Assembly: GCF_000159435.1 (NCBI RefSeq)
Contig: NZ_GG693415.1
Coordinates: forward strand, 195,388 to 259,387
DNA from: Limosilactobacillus vaginalis DSM 5837 = ATCC 49540
GTDB lineage: Bacteria; Bacillota; Bacilli; Lactobacillales; Lactobacillaceae
DNA: 64,000 nucleotides
Direction: 5' to 3'
How positions within the stretch are numbered: position 1 is the first letter of the stretch; each line of letters opens with the position of its first letter. Shown here one piece after another: positions 39,727 through 48,678 of the stretch. Below the pieces are notes generated by a model. That model searched no databases, was not told the DNA's origin, and saw nothing but the letters and a program-made list of their open reading frames with translations. Both the position numbers and the translations under genes were made by a program.

Positions 39727-41465
39727 TGAATAGAATTCCATTATTGAAAGCCCTCCGTCATGATCGTTGGGTTCGACCATTTCTCAAAAAATATCGCTGG
39801 ACATTAGTACTGGCTATTTCATTGGGAATTTTAACCTTTGTTTGTGCTGGCGGGCTAATGTTTACCGCGGGTTACCTAATTAGTAGGTGTGCAACGATGC
39901 CGTTTAATATTTTGCTCGTGTACGTTCCAATAGTTTTGACGCGGGCATTCGGAATTTTTCGTCCCGTATTTCACTATGCTGAACGATTAACGAGTCATAA
40001 TTGGGTTTTTAAGATGACATCAATGTTTCGGAAGAGACTCTATGACTCGTTGGAGAAGGATGCAGTATTTTTCAACAGCAAGTACCGAATTGGCGATATT
40101 TTAGGGCTGCTTTCTGAGGATGTTGCCCATATTCAAAACCTATATTTGAGAACTATTTTTCCAATGTTGGTTGCTTGTGGGCTGTACCTTATTATAGTGA
40201 TTGCTCTGGGGGCTTTGACACCATGGATGGGATTGTTAATGTTAATCCTATTTGGGTTAATTATTTTTGGCATCCCAGTTTGGTCGATCTTAGTTAATGG
40301 AGCACGTCAAGAACAAGAAAAGGAAGCAACAAACCGGCTTTATTCTGACTTAACTGATAATGTGATGGGAATTACAGATTGGGTGCTTTCAGGAAACTCT
40401 AGTAAGTACCTTCAGCGACATGATAGTGATGAGAAGAAGCTGCTAAGTTCGCAACGAAAGATGCACCGGTTCAATAATTTCCGTGACTTTGTTCTCCAAA
40501 TGCTGATTCTCTTGGTTATCATTTCATTAGTAGTCTGGGGTTCCTATCATTTTGGCGGTCATTGGGGTGCTAACTGGATTGCCGCATTTGTTCTCTGTGT
40601 TTTTCCGCTAGATGAAGCATTAGCTGGATTGCCGGTTGCTGCTCAGCAAACAAACGTTTATACGGATTCGTTAGACCGCTTGAATAGTCTTCCAGAACCT
40701 AGTAAGGAACAGCAAGCCACTCCTCAAATTGAAGCACCATACCAAATTGATATTGATAATGTCAGCTTTCAGTATTCGTCAGACACCGAGCATATTCTGC
40801 AACACTTGAACTTGCAAATTAAGCCGGGAGAGAAGTTAGCAATCCTTGGACGGAGCGGAACCGGAAAAAGTACGTTAGCTAGTCTAATTCGTGGTGATCT
40901 GCAACCTACTGAAGGTCAGATCACGATTAATGGTGAGCTAACAGATAAATTTGGTGATCAAATTGCTAACTATATTGGCGTCGTCCACCAGTCGCCATAC
41001 TTATTTAACACGACCGTTTTGAATAATATTCGTTTAGGAAATGAGGATGCAACAGAAGAAGACGTTTGGAGTGTCCTGAAACGAGTTGGGCTGGAAGAGA
41101 AGATTCGTCAATTGCCGGATGGTCTTAATACGAAAATCGGTGAGGCAGGACTAATCTTTTCTGGTGGTGAACGACATCGCCTTTCTTTAGCGCGGATCCT
41201 GTTAAAGAATGTTCCGATTGTTATTTTAGATGAGCCAACGGTCGGTCTTGACCCGCTAACTGAACAACGAGTTATTGATACTTTTATGAATGAATTGGCT
41301 GGAAAGACGCTTATTTGGATTACCCACCATTTACAAGGAATTGATGCAATGAATCGTGTGATTTTCCTTGAAAATGGTAAAATAACAATGAGTGGGACAC
41401 CACAAGAGTTATGGGAGAATAACCCTCATTACCGAAAACTCAAAAAAGCAGATCAAGGTCTGTAA
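39726..41465 (+). CDS. cydC: Thiol-export ABC transporter subunit CydC
   Basis: Partner half-transporter of 579 residues. Six membrane helices (ISRCATMPFNILLVYVPIVL is one region) precede an ATPase with Walker A GRSGTGKST near residue 375. Its signature is FSGGERHRLSLARI and its Walker B is IVILDEPTVGLD. Overlap TAATG with cydD indicates translational coupling. Last gene of the oxidase operon; no strong terminator was seen before the NADH dehydrogenase gene, so read-through is possible. Confidence 0.9.
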   Translation: MNRIPLLKALRHDRWVRPFLKKYRWTLVLAISLGILTFVCAGGLMFTAGYLISRCATMPFNILLVYVPIVLTRAFGIFRPVFHYAERLTSHNWVFKMTSMFRKRLYDSLEKDAVFFNSKYRIGDILGLLSEDVAHIQNLYLRTIFPMLVACGLYLIIVIALGALTPWMGLLMLILFGLIIFGIPVWSILVNGARQEQEKEATNRLYSDLTDNVMGITDWVLSGNSSKYLQRHDSDEKKLLSSQRKMHRFNNFRDFVLQMLILLVIISLVVWGSYHFGGHWGANWIAAFVLCVFPLDEALAGLPVAAQQTNVYTDSLDRLNSLPEPSKEQQATPQIEAPYQIDIDNVSFQYSSDTEHILQHLNLQIKPGEKLAILGRSGTGKSTLASLIRGDLQPTEGQITINGELTDKFGDQIANYIGVVHQSPYLFNTTVLNNIRLGNEDATEEDVWSVLKRVGLEEKIRQLPDGLNTKIGEAGLIFSGGERHRLSLARILLKNVPIVILDEPTVGLDPLTEQRVIDTFMNELAGKTLIWITHHLQGIDAMNRVIFLENGKITMSGTPQELWENNPHYRKLKKADQGL

Positions 41466-41527
41466 AAAAGAAGCATAATTGACAAAGAATGTTTTATACT
41501 ATTACTTAAATAGGGGATGAATTATTT

Positions 41528-42745
41528 ATGAAGAAGATTGTTGTACTAGGTGCGGGATACGCTGGCCTAAAAACTGTTGTCCTCCTTCAAAAGAAGCTGA
41601 AGGGTGAGGGACGAATTGTCTTAGTTGACCGGAATACTTATCACTACGAAGCAACTGACCTTCATGAAGTGGCTGCAGGAAACCTACCACCTGCAAAGAT
41701 TTCATACCAGGTTAGTGACTTGATTAATTCTAAGGTAACAACCTTTATTCAGGATGAAGTTGTTAAGGTTAACCCTGATGATAAAACGGTTGAATTAGCA
41801 CATCGTGAACAACCATTAGATTATGACTACTGTGTTGTTAGTCTTGGATTTACTTCTGAAACGTTCGGAATCGAAGGCGCTAAGGAAAACGCACTTCAAA
41901 TGACAAACGTAAAGGAAGCACTTGAAATTCACAGTCACATTATTGACAAGATGAAGGATTACAAGATTACCAAGAATCCTGATGACTTGAAGATTATCGT
42001 TTGTGGTGCCGGATTTACTGGAATTGAATTAGCAGGTGCATTAGTTGATGCTCGTCCACGCTATGCCCAAATTGCAGGGGTAAAGCCTGAAGATATTCAA
42101 ATTTCATTGATTGAAGCCTCAGAACGTCTTTTACCAATGTTTAATCAGGATCTTGCTAACTATGGTGTTAACTTGGTAAAGAAGCTTGGGGTTCACCTTT
42201 ACACAAGTTGCTTGATTTCACGGATTAAGCCAAGTACCGTAATTTATCAACATGGTCGTGGTAATGGTGATGAATCAATGACTGCTGGTACCATTATTTG
42301 GACAACCGGTGTTAGTGGTAGCCCAGTAATGGCTGAATCTGGATTTAACGAACGTCGTGGCCGGGTTGTTGTCACTGATCACTTAAATGATCCAGATCAT
42401 GATGACCTATACATTATTGGAGATGTGGCAGCGGTTATGGCACCAGGTTCTCCTCGTCCATACCCAACTACAGCTCAATTGGCACTTTCAATGGCTGATT
42501 ATGTTGCCGATGACATTACCGATCGTGTAAGAAAGGGCGAACGATTGAGTGAACCTTATGCATACAAGTCACTTGGTACTGTTGCCTCAGTTGGTAACAC
42601 ACGAGCTTTCGGTGTTGCAATGGGACACGAAGTTAAGGGATATGTTGGTTCATTCATGAAGAAAATGATTGCTAACCGTTCACTCCTAGAAGTTGGTGGA
42701 TTGAAGGAACTCTTTGCTAAGGGACGCTTTGATTTATATCACTAG
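41528..42745 (+). CDS. Type II NADH dehydrogenase-like FAD oxidoreductase
   Basis: Membrane-associated flavoprotein of 405 residues that passes electrons from NADH to quinone without pumping protons. FAD-binding GAGYAGLKT is at the N-terminus, the NAD-binding motif is VCGAGFTGIELAGAL, and the second FAD motif is YIIGDVAAV. Beside cydABDC it forms a minimal NADH-to-oxygen chain. A TTGACA at 41479 suggests a separate promoter, though no matching -10 is clear. ATG follows AGGGGATGAATTATTT. Confidence 0.9.
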   Translation: MKKIVVLGAGYAGLKTVVLLQKKLKGEGRIVLVDRNTYHYEATDLHEVAAGNLPPAKISYQVSDLINSKVTTFIQDEVVKVNPDDKTVELAHREQPLDYDYCVVSLGFTSETFGIEGAKENALQMTNVKEALEIHSHIIDKMKDYKITKNPDDLKIIVCGAGFTGIELAGALVDARPRYAQIAGVKPEDIQISLIEASERLLPMFNQDLANYGVNLVKKLGVHLYTSCLISRIKPSTVIYQHGRGNGDESMTAGTIIWTTGVSGSPVMAESGFNERRGRVVVTDHLNDPDHDDLYIIGDVAAVMAPGSPRPYPTTAQLALSMADYVADDITDRVRKGERLSEPYAYKSLGTVASVGNTRAFGVAMGHEVKGYVGSFMKKMIANRSLLEVGGLKELFAKGRFDLYH

Positions 42746-42752
42746 AATATGA

Positions 42753-42797
42753 TAAAGGTCGAGAAAAGCATTTTGTTTTTCTCGACCTTTATTTTTG
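42753..42797 (+). terminator. Terminator of the NADH dehydrogenase gene
   Basis: AAAGGTCGAGAAAA pairs with TTTTCTCGACCTTT, then ATTTTTG. Confidence 0.9.
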
Positions 42798-42916
42798 TAT
42801 ATTGCATTGTAATAAATTAACGTTATAAGAATAAAGTCCATTTGCCGATTAAATTATGTTAAGATGTGATATTAAGTTGCTAAGGGATTTAAGTTAATTG
42901 AGTGGAAGGGATAGAA

Positions 42917-44227
42917 ATGATTGAATCATATGCTGAAGCGCTGAACTTTATTCATGGACGGACAAAATTCAAAAAGATTCCAACGTTAGACCGGATGAGA
43001 CTTTTCCTTGACAGGTTAGGAAACCCGCAAAAAGGCTTGAAGTATGTCCATATTACGGGAACAAACGGCAAGGGTTCAACTGTTGCAATGTTAAGGTCAA
43101 TGTTAATGAAGGCAGGGCTAAATGTGGGGAGTTTTACTTCACCGTTTATTACCCGCTTTAACGAACGAATAGCATTGAATGCTGAGCCGATTAGCGATGA
43201 AGATTTGACAAGGTTAGCCCGCAAAGTAGAACCGGTTGTTCAGCAGTTAGATCAGGAATTACCAACCGGTGGACCAACTGAATTTGAAATTGATACTGCA
43301 ATTATGTTCTGCTATTTTGCAGAAAAACAACCAGATTTAGTCCTTCTTGAGGTTGGCATTGGTGGGCTATATGATTCAACAAACGTAATTACGCCACTAG
43401 TTAGCGTGATTACCACCGTGAGTTGGGATCACATGAAATATCTTGGTGATACTTTAGCTAAAATTGCTCACCAAAAAGCAGGAATCATTAAGAAGGGTGT
43501 TCCCGTAGTTATCGGCCAGCTTCCCTCATCAGCGCGTCAAGTAATTATGAGAGAAGCAAATGAAAAGAGCGCCAAGGTTTATGAATTAGGCAAAGACTTT
43601 TCGGCACAGAAGATTAACCGAAATGCCATTAAAGCAGAGATCGTATATGATGGTGATCAATTGCACCATTTTCGGAGTAATCTCGGGTTGGCCGGTGACT
43701 ATCAGGTTGAGAATGCTGCAATTGCGATTACAACAGTACAAATAGTGTTAACCAAACTAGGGATCCCGGTAATCACTGGCGATTTGAAAAAGGGGTTAGA
43801 GATGACTCGGTGGCCCGGCCGAATGGAAACGATAATTAGTGAGCCGTTAGTATTATTAGATGGGGCACATAATCTTCCCGGAATGCAGGCGTTAGTTAAA
43901 ACCATTCGCGATGATTTTAGTGATCGTGAAGTGTACGTCCTTGTTGCCATTTTGGCTGATAAACAATATGAATTAATGCTTGGTGAATTGGCTAGTTTGG
44001 GGAATGTCCACTTAATGGTTACTAATTTTGCAGGCCCTGGACCTAAGCGACCAAGTGCTGATTTGGCGACTACGATTGGTGAATTTAAGACAAAGTACCC
44101 AATTCAAGTTGCGGAAAATTGGCAAACTGGATTCGTCAAGCTATCTCAAGAATTGGCAGCTGATGATGTAATGATTATCACTGGTTCACTTTATTTTGTT
44201 TCTGAAGTTAGAAAAAATTTAAAATAA
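42917..44227 (+). CDS. folC: Folylpolyglutamate/dihydrofolate synthase
   Basis: Mur-ligase-like enzyme of 436 residues that adds glutamates to folates. Visible are the P-loop ITGTNGKGSTVA, the omega-loop segment SPFITRFNERIALN, GIGGLYDSTNVITP and the C-terminal domain DGAHNLPGM. Start ATG 42917 lies behind GGAAGGGATAGA; GTG 42902 is in frame but overlaps that site. Some family members have both FolC activities; which applies here cannot be read. Confidence 0.93.
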   Translation: MIESYAEALNFIHGRTKFKKIPTLDRMRLFLDRLGNPQKGLKYVHITGTNGKGSTVAMLRSMLMKAGLNVGSFTSPFITRFNERIALNAEPISDEDLTRLARKVEPVVQQLDQELPTGGPTEFEIDTAIMFCYFAEKQPDLVLLEVGIGGLYDSTNVITPLVSVITTVSWDHMKYLGDTLAKIAHQKAGIIKKGVPVVIGQLPSSARQVIMREANEKSAKVYELGKDFSAQKINRNAIKAEIVYDGDQLHHFRSNLGLAGDYQVENAAIAITTVQIVLTKLGIPVITGDLKKGLEMTRWPGRMETIISEPLVLLDGAHNLPGMQALVKTIRDDFSDREVYVLVAILADKQYELMLGELASLGNVHLMVTNFAGPGPKRPSADLATTIGEFKTKYPIQVAENWQTGFVKLSQELAADDVMIITGSLYFVSEVRKNLK

Positions 44228-44291
44228 AATAATGCAAAACTTCTTTTATTCCGTTATGTATATATAGAACGGGAAAAAGGAGTTTTTATTT

Positions 44292-44930
44292 ATGTTTACA
44301 CCAGAATCAACACAATACTTGCAGCTTGTTGGCAGAATTTTAATTGATGGCAGTGAAGAAGCAAATGTACTATTTCGCCAGTTTATCGGCCAATACCCAA
44401 CACCAATTTCGATCAAAAATATGACAAATGCTGAGAAAGAAAGGCTACTTGAAGAAGATGAACGAATGGAAGTTCTTCTTGCAGCAATTGAACTCGGGAC
44501 AATGGTAGTCCGGAGCCAGGCACCATTGCTTGGTCACGCTTATTCCAGTCAATTATTAAGCACTGAGATGATGGACCGGTTAAGCGGGGAAAATCAAGAA
44601 AGCCTCTATTTAGTTGGCACGGATGTCCATAACGATATTATTGATATTAAAAAAATGTTTGTCGGCGGGTTAAGTGAATGTAGCGTCTATCCTGATCGCG
44701 TTTTTCGGCGGGCATTGCTTCAATCGGCTAATGGGATTGCGGTTGTCCATAATCACCCCTCTGGAAATGTTGAACCGTCCTCAGCCGATATTGCGATGAT
44801 TAAACGGTTAGAAAAGGGAAGTCGGATCTTAGGGATAACGTTCCTTGATTTTCTCATTGTCGGTCGGAATAGTTATTATAGTTGGCGTGAAAATCAGGCA
44901 TTTCACAAAAATGAGGAAGAAAAAAGTTAA
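44292..44930 (+). CDS. radC: RadC family JAB-domain protein
   Basis: A 212-residue protein with a complete JAMM metal site H153-x-H155-x7-S163-x2-D166 in VVHNHPSGNVEPSSADIAM. An N-terminal helix-hairpin-helix-like part (residues 5-75) precedes it. Despite the name, a DNA-repair role is doubtful for the family. Place before mreB is common in Firmicutes. Ribosome site AAAAAGGAG. About 120 AT-rich bases with a promoter separate it from mreB. Confidence 0.92.
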   Translation: MFTPESTQYLQLVGRILIDGSEEANVLFRQFIGQYPTPISIKNMTNAEKERLLEEDERMEVLLAAIELGTMVVRSQAPLLGHAYSSQLLSTEMMDRLSGENQESLYLVGTDVHNDIIDIKKMFVGGLSECSVYPDRVFRRALLQSANGIAVVHNHPSGNVEPSSADIAMIKRLEKGSRILGITFLDFLIVGRNSYYSWRENQAFHKNEEEKS

Positions 44931-45011
44931 AGAAAACGTTAATTTATCAAAGAATAAGCCTTTTATGGCAATTTATTGTGTATATTAAGGTTCGTATATG
45001 GCTTTTTGCTA

Positions 45012-45020
45012 TGGTATAAT
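45012..45020 (+). promoter_or_regulatory. Extended -10 promoter of mreB
   Basis: TGGTATAAT followed by ATG, 53 bases before the chosen mreB start. Confidence 0.65.
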
Positions 45021-45072
45021 ATGCTCGATATTAGATTAAAAATAATTTACTAAAATGAAGGGAAGAAGCAGA

Positions 45073-46077
45073 TTGCTAGGAATCGGAACCAAAAATATTG
45101 GCATCGACCTCGGAACAGCAAACACAATTGTGTATGTTGAAGGCAAAGGAATCGTATTACGTGAACCATCAGTTGTTGCTCGTAATACCAAGACCAATGA
45201 AGTTATCTCTGTAGGTAAAGATGCTCGAGACATGATCGGTCGAACCCCAGGTAGTATTACAGCCATTCGTCCAATGAAGGATGGGGTTATTGCTGATTAT
45301 GATACGACTGTTGCCATGATGAAGTATTACATTGAAAAGGCCCTTGGTAATTCTAACGGTAAGCCATACGTGATGGTATGTGTTCCAAGCGGAATTACTG
45401 AAGTTGAAAAGCGGGCTGTGATTGATGCTACTCGTGTTGCAGGAGCACGTGACGCTTACGTTATTGAAGAACCATTTGCCGCTGCTATTGGTGCTGGTCT
45501 TCCAGTTATGGATCCAACAGGAAGCATGGTTGTTGATATTGGTGGTGGAACTACCGATGTTGCTACTATTTCATTAGGTGGTATTGTTTCTAGTCGTTCA
45601 ATCCGGATGGCTGGGGATGAAATGAATGATGCAATTGCCCAATATGTTCGTCAAAACATGAACTTACTGATTGGTGAACGAACTGCCGAAAAGATTAAGT
45701 GGGATATTGGTTCTGCTTCTACAGATGCTGCTGCTGAAATGGGTTCAACAGAAGTTCGGGGACGGGATCTTGTTACCGGATTACCAAAGACAATGGAAGT
45801 TTCTGCAAAAGACGTTTCCGTTGCACTGCAAGATGTTGTTGCCTCAATTATTGATGCAATTAAGGGGACACTGGAAGAAACATCTCCAGAAATTGCTGCT
45901 GATGTTATTGATCACGGAATCGTCCTCACCGGTGGTGGTGCGTTATTAAAGCACTTGCCTGACGTAATTGCCGATGCTACTAAGGTTCCTGTATTTATTG
46001 CAAACGATCCGCTTGACTGTGTTGCAACTGGTACGGGTGAATCATTAAAGAGTATCGATGTAATGAAGAAGAAGTAA
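45073..46077 (+). CDS. mreB: Rod shape-determining actin MreB
   Basis: Bacterial actin of 334 residues that directs lateral wall growth on the inner face of the membrane. Phosphate loops [18 protein letters not shown] and [12 protein letters not shown] and the adenosine motif [15 protein letters not shown] are present. TTG 45073 was chosen as start: it gives the family opening [13 protein letters not shown] and has AAGGGAAGAAG upstream, whereas ATG 45055 has no ribosome site. It is a paralogue of the gene at 7919. mreC and mreD follow, with a hairpin between mreB and mreC. Confidence 0.95.
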   Translation: MLGIGTKNIGIDLGTANTIVYVEGKGIVLREPSVVARNTKTNEVISVGKDARDMIGRTPGSITAIRPMKDGVIADYDTTVAMMKYYIEKALGNSNGKPYVMVCVPSGITEVEKRAVIDATRVAGARDAYVIEEPFAAAIGAGLPVMDPTGSMVVDIGGGTTDVATISLGGIVSSRSIRMAGDEMNDAIAQYVRQNMNLLIGERTAEKIKWDIGSASTDAAAEMGSTEVRGRDLVTGLPKTMEVSAKDVSVALQDVVASIIDAIKGTLEETSPEIAADVIDHGIVLTGGGALLKHLPDVIADATKVPVFIANDPLDCVATGTGESLKSIDVMKKK

Positions 46078-46087
46078 TAAGTAACGG

Positions 46088-46135
46088 GATGGGGCTGGTC
46101 GCAAAACGATTTGTTTTGTCCAGTCCTTTCTTATT
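46088..46135 (+). terminator. Hairpin with T-rich tail between mreB and mreC
   Basis: GGGCTGG with inner CAAAAC pairs with GTTTTG and CCAGTCC, then TTTCTT. It may damp transcription into mreCD. Bulged, so strength is uncertain. Confidence 0.65.
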
Positions 46136-46164
46136 ACCTAGTAAAGAAATGCTGGAGGAATAAA

Positions 46165-47013
46165 ATGCGCAAGTTTTTTTCCAATCGACGGCTTGTTATT
46201 CTTGTGCTAATTTTAATTGCGTGTTTCGGTTTAATGGCCGGCTCTGTTTCAATGCGCAATCGGCGGAATACGCCCCCATTAATCCAACAATTTGGTAATG
46301 ATATTGTTGGCTTTGTGGATGGAATCGTTGCTATTCCGGTAAATGCTGTTCAGGGCGGTTTTAGTTCCGTAGGGCAATTGATGAATACATATTCTGAAAA
46401 CCGGGAATTGAAGCAGCAGGTAACTGAATTAGCACAAACGAAGGTCCGTGATCAGACCTTAGCAAAGGAAAATAAAGAACTGAAGCAAGAGTTAAAGCTT
46501 AATAAATCCTTGACTGATTACAATACAATTACGGCTTCTGTAATGATGAGAACACCATCATCATGGCAGAAACAATTGGTAATCAATAAGGGACAATCTA
46601 ATGGAATCAAGAAAAACATGCCAGTAATGAGTGGTAGTGGTTTGATTGGTCGAATTAGTGAGGTTAACAAGACTAATAGTAAGGTTGAACTATTAAGCAA
46701 TACTAGTGAATCCGCTAATCGTTTTGCCGTAACGATTGATGGAACTAATGGTCGAACAGTTAACGGAATTATTACCGGTTATGACGCTTCAACTGATGAA
46801 CTAATTATGGGCCAAGTTAGTTCTAAGGCTAAGTTAAAGAAGGGTACTAAGGTAATGACAAGTGGTATGGGTGGGGTAACACCGAAGGGCCTTTACGTTG
46901 GCCGTGTAACCCGTGTAGGGAAAGATGACTATGGATTAGCCCAAAAGGTATATATCAAGCCCGCTGCTGACATGAATGACGTTAATATTGTGACCGTTGC
47001 CGAACCGGCTTAA
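46165..47013 (+). CDS. mreC: Rod shape-determining protein MreC
   Basis: Bitopic scaffold of the elongation complex, 282 residues. One N-terminal membrane helix (about residues 8-27, LVILVLILIACFGLMAG), then a coiled coil (ENRELKQQVTELAQTKVRDQ region) and a beta-rich C-terminal domain ending in VGRVTRVGKDDYGLAQKVYI. ATG 46165 follows GGAGGAATAAA; a farther upstream in-frame ATG lies within the hairpin region and is rejected. The domain faces the outside of the cell. Confidence 0.94.
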   Translation: MRKFFSNRRLVILVLILIACFGLMAGSVSMRNRRNTPPLIQQFGNDIVGFVDGIVAIPVNAVQGGFSSVGQLMNTYSENRELKQQVTELAQTKVRDQTLAKENKELKQELKLNKSLTDYNTITASVMMRTPSSWQKQLVINKGQSNGIKKNMPVMSGSGLIGRISEVNKTNSKVELLSNTSESANRFAVTIDGTNGRTVNGIITGYDASTDELIMGQVSSKAKLKKGTKVMTSGMGGVTPKGLYVGRVTRVGKDDYGLAQKVYIKPAADMNDVNIVTVAEPA

Positions 47014-47026
47014 TCGAGGTGGTTTA

Positions 47027-47563
47027 ATGTATAGATTATCGAGATTAAGATACATTTTTCCGTTAGGGTTATTTATATCGTTGTTTTTAGATGGTTCGTT
47101 AAGTAATGTTTGGGCTAAACTATTTTTTAGCTATCCATATTCAATGATGAGTGAGTTAGTATTGCTTTGGTTAGTTCTCTCGTATTACTTTGAAGAAGAG
47201 ATTGAAATTCCGTTAATTCCCTTTGCTGCACTTGCAGGGATCGTTTTTGATGTCTACTTTACGGGAATTTTGGGATTAGACATTTTCCTTTTTCCGTTAA
47301 TTGTTGAACTTACCAAAGTTCTTTCAAGATATTTTAGCCAGTCGTTTTTAACGATCATTATGATTTTCTTTATTGATATTGTTGCCTTTGTAACGTTGAC
47401 GTACTGGGCATATTCATTAGTTGGGATTACACATATGGATATTGGCGATTACCTTGTGTTTACTCTTGCACCAACCCTAGCGCTTAACTTGGTTTACTTT
47501 GTAATCCTCTATTGGCCAATTCAGGCAATTTATACTTGGGCTCTAACACAAAAAAGATCTTAA
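47027..47563 (+). CDS. mreD: Rod shape-determining protein MreD
   Basis: Integral membrane partner of MreC, 178 residues, with about five hydrophobic helices (IFPLGLFISLFLDGSLS, then LVLLWLVLSYYF, and later ones). The acidic segment FEEEIEIPLIPFAALAGIVFDV is typical of the family. Start ATG 47027 is behind CGAGGTGG. It lies 13 bases after mreC. Last gene of the cluster; a new promoter for the transporter leader begins seven bases later. Confidence 0.9.
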   Translation: MYRLSRLRYIFPLGLFISLFLDGSLSNVWAKLFFSYPYSMMSELVLLWLVLSYYFEEEIEIPLIPFAALAGIVFDVYFTGILGLDIFLFPLIVELTKVLSRYFSQSFLTIIMIFFIDIVAFVTLTYWAYSLVGITHMDIGDYLVFTLAPTLALNLVYFVILYWPIQAIYTWALTQKRS

Positions 47564-47569
47564 AAAGGA

Positions 47570-47598
47570 TTGACAAAGTGAATTATCAAGTGTAGGAT
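47570..47598 (+). promoter_or_regulatory. Promoter of the histidine-type ABC operon
   Basis: TTGACA (47570-47575), a 17-base spacer, TAGGAT (47593-47598). Confidence 0.7.
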
Positions 47599-47604
47599 AC
47601 ATGA

Positions 47605-47983
47605 CAATATCAAAAAACGAAGAACAGACTAGTAAAGAATTAACTTGCTCTTAAGAGAGTTCACTGTGGTGGGATGTGAATGAGCTGGTGTTCTTGAATC
47701 ACATCTGCAAGTTGATCCATTGAAGTAAGTAGGTGGATCCGGGGAAGCCCGTTACAGCGCGGAGTTTAATTAATGAACTTACTGAGGTTGCTTTTGTGAG
47801 AAAGTAACAACATGAGGTGGAACCGCGTGAAACGCCCTCATAGTCATATTTGACTATGAGGGCGTTTTTCTCTTTCCAGATAATTAGACTCACGAGGTAA
47901 TTACTGTGAGGTAATTATAAAATGAGGTGGGACCACGACTTGCTCGTCCTCTTAAACTAATGTTAGTTTAAGAGGACTTTTTT
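47605..47983 (+). promoter_or_regulatory. T-box leader with one stem I and two successive decision modules
   Basis: tRNA-sensing leader in the 454-base gap before the ABC operon. Stem I: AGTA (47631) faces GAATCACA (47696-47703); CAGA/TCTG pair below and AAGAA/TTCTT above. CAC at 47700-47702 reads His. Module 1 has a stem III-like hairpin, a core AGGTGGAACCGCG (47815-47827) and terminator CGCCCTCATAGTC/GACTATGAGGGCG (47833-47864) with T-run. Module 2 repeats the plan: hairpin TAATTA...TAATTA, core AGGTGGGACCACG (47925-47937), terminator GTCCTCTTAAACT/AGTTTAAGAGGAC (47946-47977) and six T. Only the second core has TGGG, which fits discriminator C of tRNA-His; the first has TGGA. Confidence 0.87.
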
Positions 47984-48017
47984 GTTTAACGTTTTTGAAA
48001 TTCAAGGAGGTTTTAAA

Positions 48018-48665
48018 ATGTCACTTAATTATGTTTCACAAATCTTACCCTCACTTATTCAAGGGGCTGGATTAACGCTACAAATCTTTTTTTGGACGCT
48101 AATTGTTTCAATCCCCTTAGGAATCATTGTAAGTTTGGGACTGACATCGAAGGTTAAGCCGCTTAAATGGATTTTAGAAATTTACGTTTGGCTGATGCGG
48201 GGCACGCCATTACTTCTGCAATTAATCTTTGTCTTTTATGGATTACCAATTATTGGAATTGTCTTTCAACGATACGATGCGGCCTTAGTTGCATTTATTC
48301 TTAATTATGCCGCCTACTTTGCTGAAATATTCCGTGGTGGTTTTCAATCAGTTAGTGTTGGTCAGTATGAAGCTGCCAAAGTGTTACGGTTAAATTACTG
48401 GCAAACCGTTCGGAAGATTATCATTCCCCAAGTTGTTAAAATCGTTATCCCGTCAATTGGAAATGAAGTTATTAACTTGGTAAAAGATTCTTCCTTAGTT
48501 TATGTTATTGGTCTTGGTGACCTCTTGCGTGCAGGAAATGTGGCAACTTCACGGGATGTTACTCTTATCCCATTACTTCTGGTTGGCTTAATTTACCTAA
48601 TTCTTGTTGGAATTTGCACGTTGGTATTACGTCAAGTCGAAAAACGGTACTCATATTTTAAGTAA
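48018..48665 (+). CDS. Amino acid ABC transporter permease (HisXYZ type)
   Basis: Polar amino acid permease of 215 residues with five or so membrane helices (QGAGLTLQIFFWTLIVSIPL is the first) and the coupling motif EAAKVLRLNYWQTVRKIIIPQ. Start ATG 48018 follows CAAGGAGGTTTTAAA. With the next two genes it makes a complete importer. The His codon in the T-box suggests histidine; operons called hisXYZ with His T-boxes have been described in Lactobacillales. The sequence alone gives only polar amino acid. Confidence 0.88.
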   Translation: MSLNYVSQILPSLIQGAGLTLQIFFWTLIVSIPLGIIVSLGLTSKVKPLKWILEIYVWLMRGTPLLLQLIFVFYGLPIIGIVFQRYDAALVAFILNYAAYFAEIFRGGFQSVSVGQYEAAKVLRLNYWQTVRKIIIPQVVKIVIPSIGNEVINLVKDSSLVYVIGLGDLLRAGNVATSRDVTLIPLLLVGLIYLILVGICTLVLRQVEKRYSYFK

Positions 48666-48678
48666 GGAGGAGTAGTCA

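Noticed and set aside
45055..45072. MreB start at ATG 45055
   Set aside because: No ribosome site lies before it; its own bases AAGGGAAGAAG look like the site for TTG 45073.
47870..47983. A second independent T-box for the His-type operon
   Set aside because: Only 55 bases separate the first T-run from the second core, too few for a stem I.
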